Shown one piece after another: positions 62,470 to 64,000 of a DNA stretch of 64,000 nt. The stretch's first letter is position 1; each line of letters starts with the position of its first letter. The position numbers and the translations under genes were made by a program. Source of the stretch: Rallus limicola (taxonomy: Eukaryota > Chordata > Aves > Gruiformes > Rallidae); assembly GCA_022605955.1 (NCBI GenBank), contig JAKCOZ010000001.1, forward strand, positions 78,852,520 through 78,916,519, given 5' to 3'. Under the pieces are notes generated by a model. It was not told the origin of the DNA and did not search any database. It saw nothing but the letters and a program-made list of their open reading frames with translations.

Positions 62470-62760
62470 AGCTTTGGTCAGGTCACACCCAAATCTCAGT
62501 GCTCAGCTCCAGACACCTCGATGTCACAGAGGCAGGGCAAGTTAGGAGGAGTTCAAAGAATAACAGTGATTAGGGTGCTGGAGGGGAGCCGAGGTATGGG
62601 GAAAGATTAAAGCAACTAAGTGCGTTTATCATAGGTAATTGGTGATTAACAGGGGAAACCTAACTGTCTTCCTGTAATTTGCAGGGTGTGAACTTCAGGC
62701 AGAGGAGGTGCTCAGAAGGGTAGCAGGATGTACATAAGTAGGAGTGATGTGATTTATCAG
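62470..62760 (+). mobile_element. Ancient CR1/L3-type LINE fragment, + orientation
   Basis: Landmarks in order are 'gcagctttggtcaggtcacacc', 'aaatctcagtgctcagctcc', 'agacacctcgatg', 'aggagttcaaagaataacagtg', 'attagggtgctgg', 'gaggtatggggaaagattaaagcaacta', 'agtgcgtttatcataggtaattgg' and 'ggggaaacctaactgtcttcctg'. They follow the ORF2 reverse-transcriptase tail of old CR1/L3 elements (ggtcaggccccatctggagtactgtgtccagttctgg ... gagagagttcaaaggagaacaacta ... gaggaaagattaaaggaactgaatctgtttag). Many indels break any frame. Confidence 0.55.
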
Positions 62761-64000
62761 GGAAAGTAATGTAGGTGGAGTATCAAGCAAAGTTCCCATT
62801 TTTTCAGCCTGGCTTATGAGTGACAATGGTGAGACCATCACGTAACTACAGACAGGAAAATGCTGGAAGAGAGACCCCATAGTTGTGAATTATCCTGCAT
62901 GGCCAGGGCTAGACTGCCTGAGACATATTCTGTCCCCTTCTCCATGTCTCTTTTTATTTGAAGAGTCAGAGAGCACCAGTGCTTGTGATTTTCAGCGGAG
63001 AAGTGTTGCAAATGTTACATTTTCCAGTAACACTTTACCCCACGCTGTCACTGTTAAATCTGTCTGCTGTCAAACTGTAGTTGGGTGTCAGTCCTCCTGT
63101 CTCTTTGATAAGGTCTGGGAAGGATTTGGTGGATGTCGGTGGCATCACGCTCCCCTGGACTCTGTGGAGAGCAGCTCTCCTTGGTGAAAACGGGGTGAAT
63201 TGTGGTGGTGCTGAGTTGCTTGGAAATCAAAAAGCCTCAGAGCGTGCCTGTGTTGTTTCTGTATGTGCTGCTTGGTTTGCATCGCTGAATCGGTGTGCCC
63301 ATTGTGATGCTGGGCTTATGCTCTGCCTTTCCATAAGGATGAAAAATTGTGGATCTCTGCTTTTGGATGGCAGAGCCCCAGTTGTAGGGTAGGGAGGTTC
63401 TCCCTTGTCTCAGGCAGGAGGGATCTGACTTTTTGGTTTTTTACGAGGGGTTTGTACACCTGGTCTGTGCTCTTCGAGGCGCTCAGGAGGACCATGACTG
63501 GAGCACAGTGACAGCCACCCAGCATGTTAGCCTGTTGTTGTCCTGCAATTGTGCCCATGCAGAAAAGGCAGCGTCACTCTCTGGACAGGTATATGAAGTA
63601 TCTACTTGAGTGCTCCTAGTGATGTCTGTGCTGTTACTAGTTCTTACTAGTTAAAAATATGGCTCGCCACCCCTCCCAATATTAAGCCTGCCTGCACACT
63701 GCTGGGGACTGCTTCCGGGATACAGCTGATCCCCTCCATATGCTTACACATCCCTCCCAGCTGCCTGCGCATTTTCCATAGAACGTGCAGAGTGTTTGCC
63801 AGCAGAAAACACTGCCTAGAGTGGGTTCCCATTGCAAGCATCTTACCTCATTAATCTCCAAAACATAATGCGTTTACCAAGTTTACAGCTGCCCGTGGGA
63901 ACCTAGCTGCAATGCACATAAATTCCTCACTTTGTACCTCATCTGTTCTGTTCTGCTCCTTTCTCCCCAAACCTGCATGAAGCACCCCCCCGCCAAATAT
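62761..64000. other. Non-coding DNA to window end
   Basis: Short overlapping frames (up to 103 codons) and no recognised exon, repeat or RNA gene. The window ends inside unremarkable sequence. Confidence 0.45.

Larger units (their letters stand above)
17386..64000 (+). other. Presumed long first intron (identity of downstream exons unproven)
   Basis: After the donor at 17386 no segment to the end of the window has convincing exon properties together with a frame that joins exon 1 (phase 1). The interval is rich in stop codons, carries LTRs and LINEs in both orientations and lacks another CpG island of comparable strength. I infer an intron of more than 46 kb, or an intron followed by intergenic DNA if the transcript ends early. 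Candidate exon-like pieces are given as findings and not as annotated exons. Confidence 0.45.

Noticed and set aside
1..64000. CRISPR array, operon, prophage or other bacterial-type system
   Set aside because: No regularly spaced repeats, no compact gene order and no ribosome-binding sites. The repeats seen are vertebrate LINE, SINE and LTR types.

Overview
The window looks like a gene-poor, mostly non-coding stretch of a bird nuclear chromosome. The clearest sign is a set of CR1-type LINE 3' ends carrying the avian terminal ATTCTATGATTCT-like repeat (about 16.1, 39.0, 42.7, 45.1 and 48.9 kb). Retroviral LTRs of a type I recall from many neoavian genomes support this (8.0-8.5, 42.96-43.54 and 28.5-29.0 kb), as do sparse old MIR/CORE-SINE and L3/CR1 relics. 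There is no bacterial-style gene packing, operon, CRISPR array, rRNA or convincing tRNA gene. Almost every open frame is short and looks like chance.

Layout: 1-16.9 kb is presumed 5' flanking/intergenic DNA with one solo LTR, a few degraded repeats, a perfect 14-bp hairpin at 15.16 kb and several purine/G-rich tracts. At 16.88-17.61 kb there is one strong CpG island. On the + strand it carries the best coding candidate: a 73-nt first coding exon (17313-17385) that encodes a signal-peptide-like N-terminus and ends in a consensus GAG|GTGAGT donor, phase 1. From 17.39 kb to the end I read the sequence as a very long first intron plus possible enhancer-like patches. No downstream exon can be proved, and the gene could not be identified from 24 residues.

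Inside that presumed intron are one antisense LTR (28.5 kb), one sense LTR (43 kb), two same-orientation antisense CR1 copies (39.0 and 48.7 kb), two sense CR1 3' ends (42.7 and 45.0 kb), older CR1/L3 relics (24.0, 49.4 and 62.5 kb), MIR-like relics (21.0, 21.5, 28.2, 60.6 and 61.5 kb) and two GC-richer patches (36.05-36.57 and 41.7-42.15 kb).

No undescribed multi-gene system is visible. The most useful leads are the inverted repeat directly downstream of the exon 1 donor, an RCC1-repeat-like peptide at 19.14 kb, an exon-like antisense segment at 53.03 kb, a small sense exon-like segment at 57.2 kb, and the hairpin at 15.16 kb. All need comparative or RNA data. Repeat names were assigned by eye from remembered consensus patterns, not by a search.
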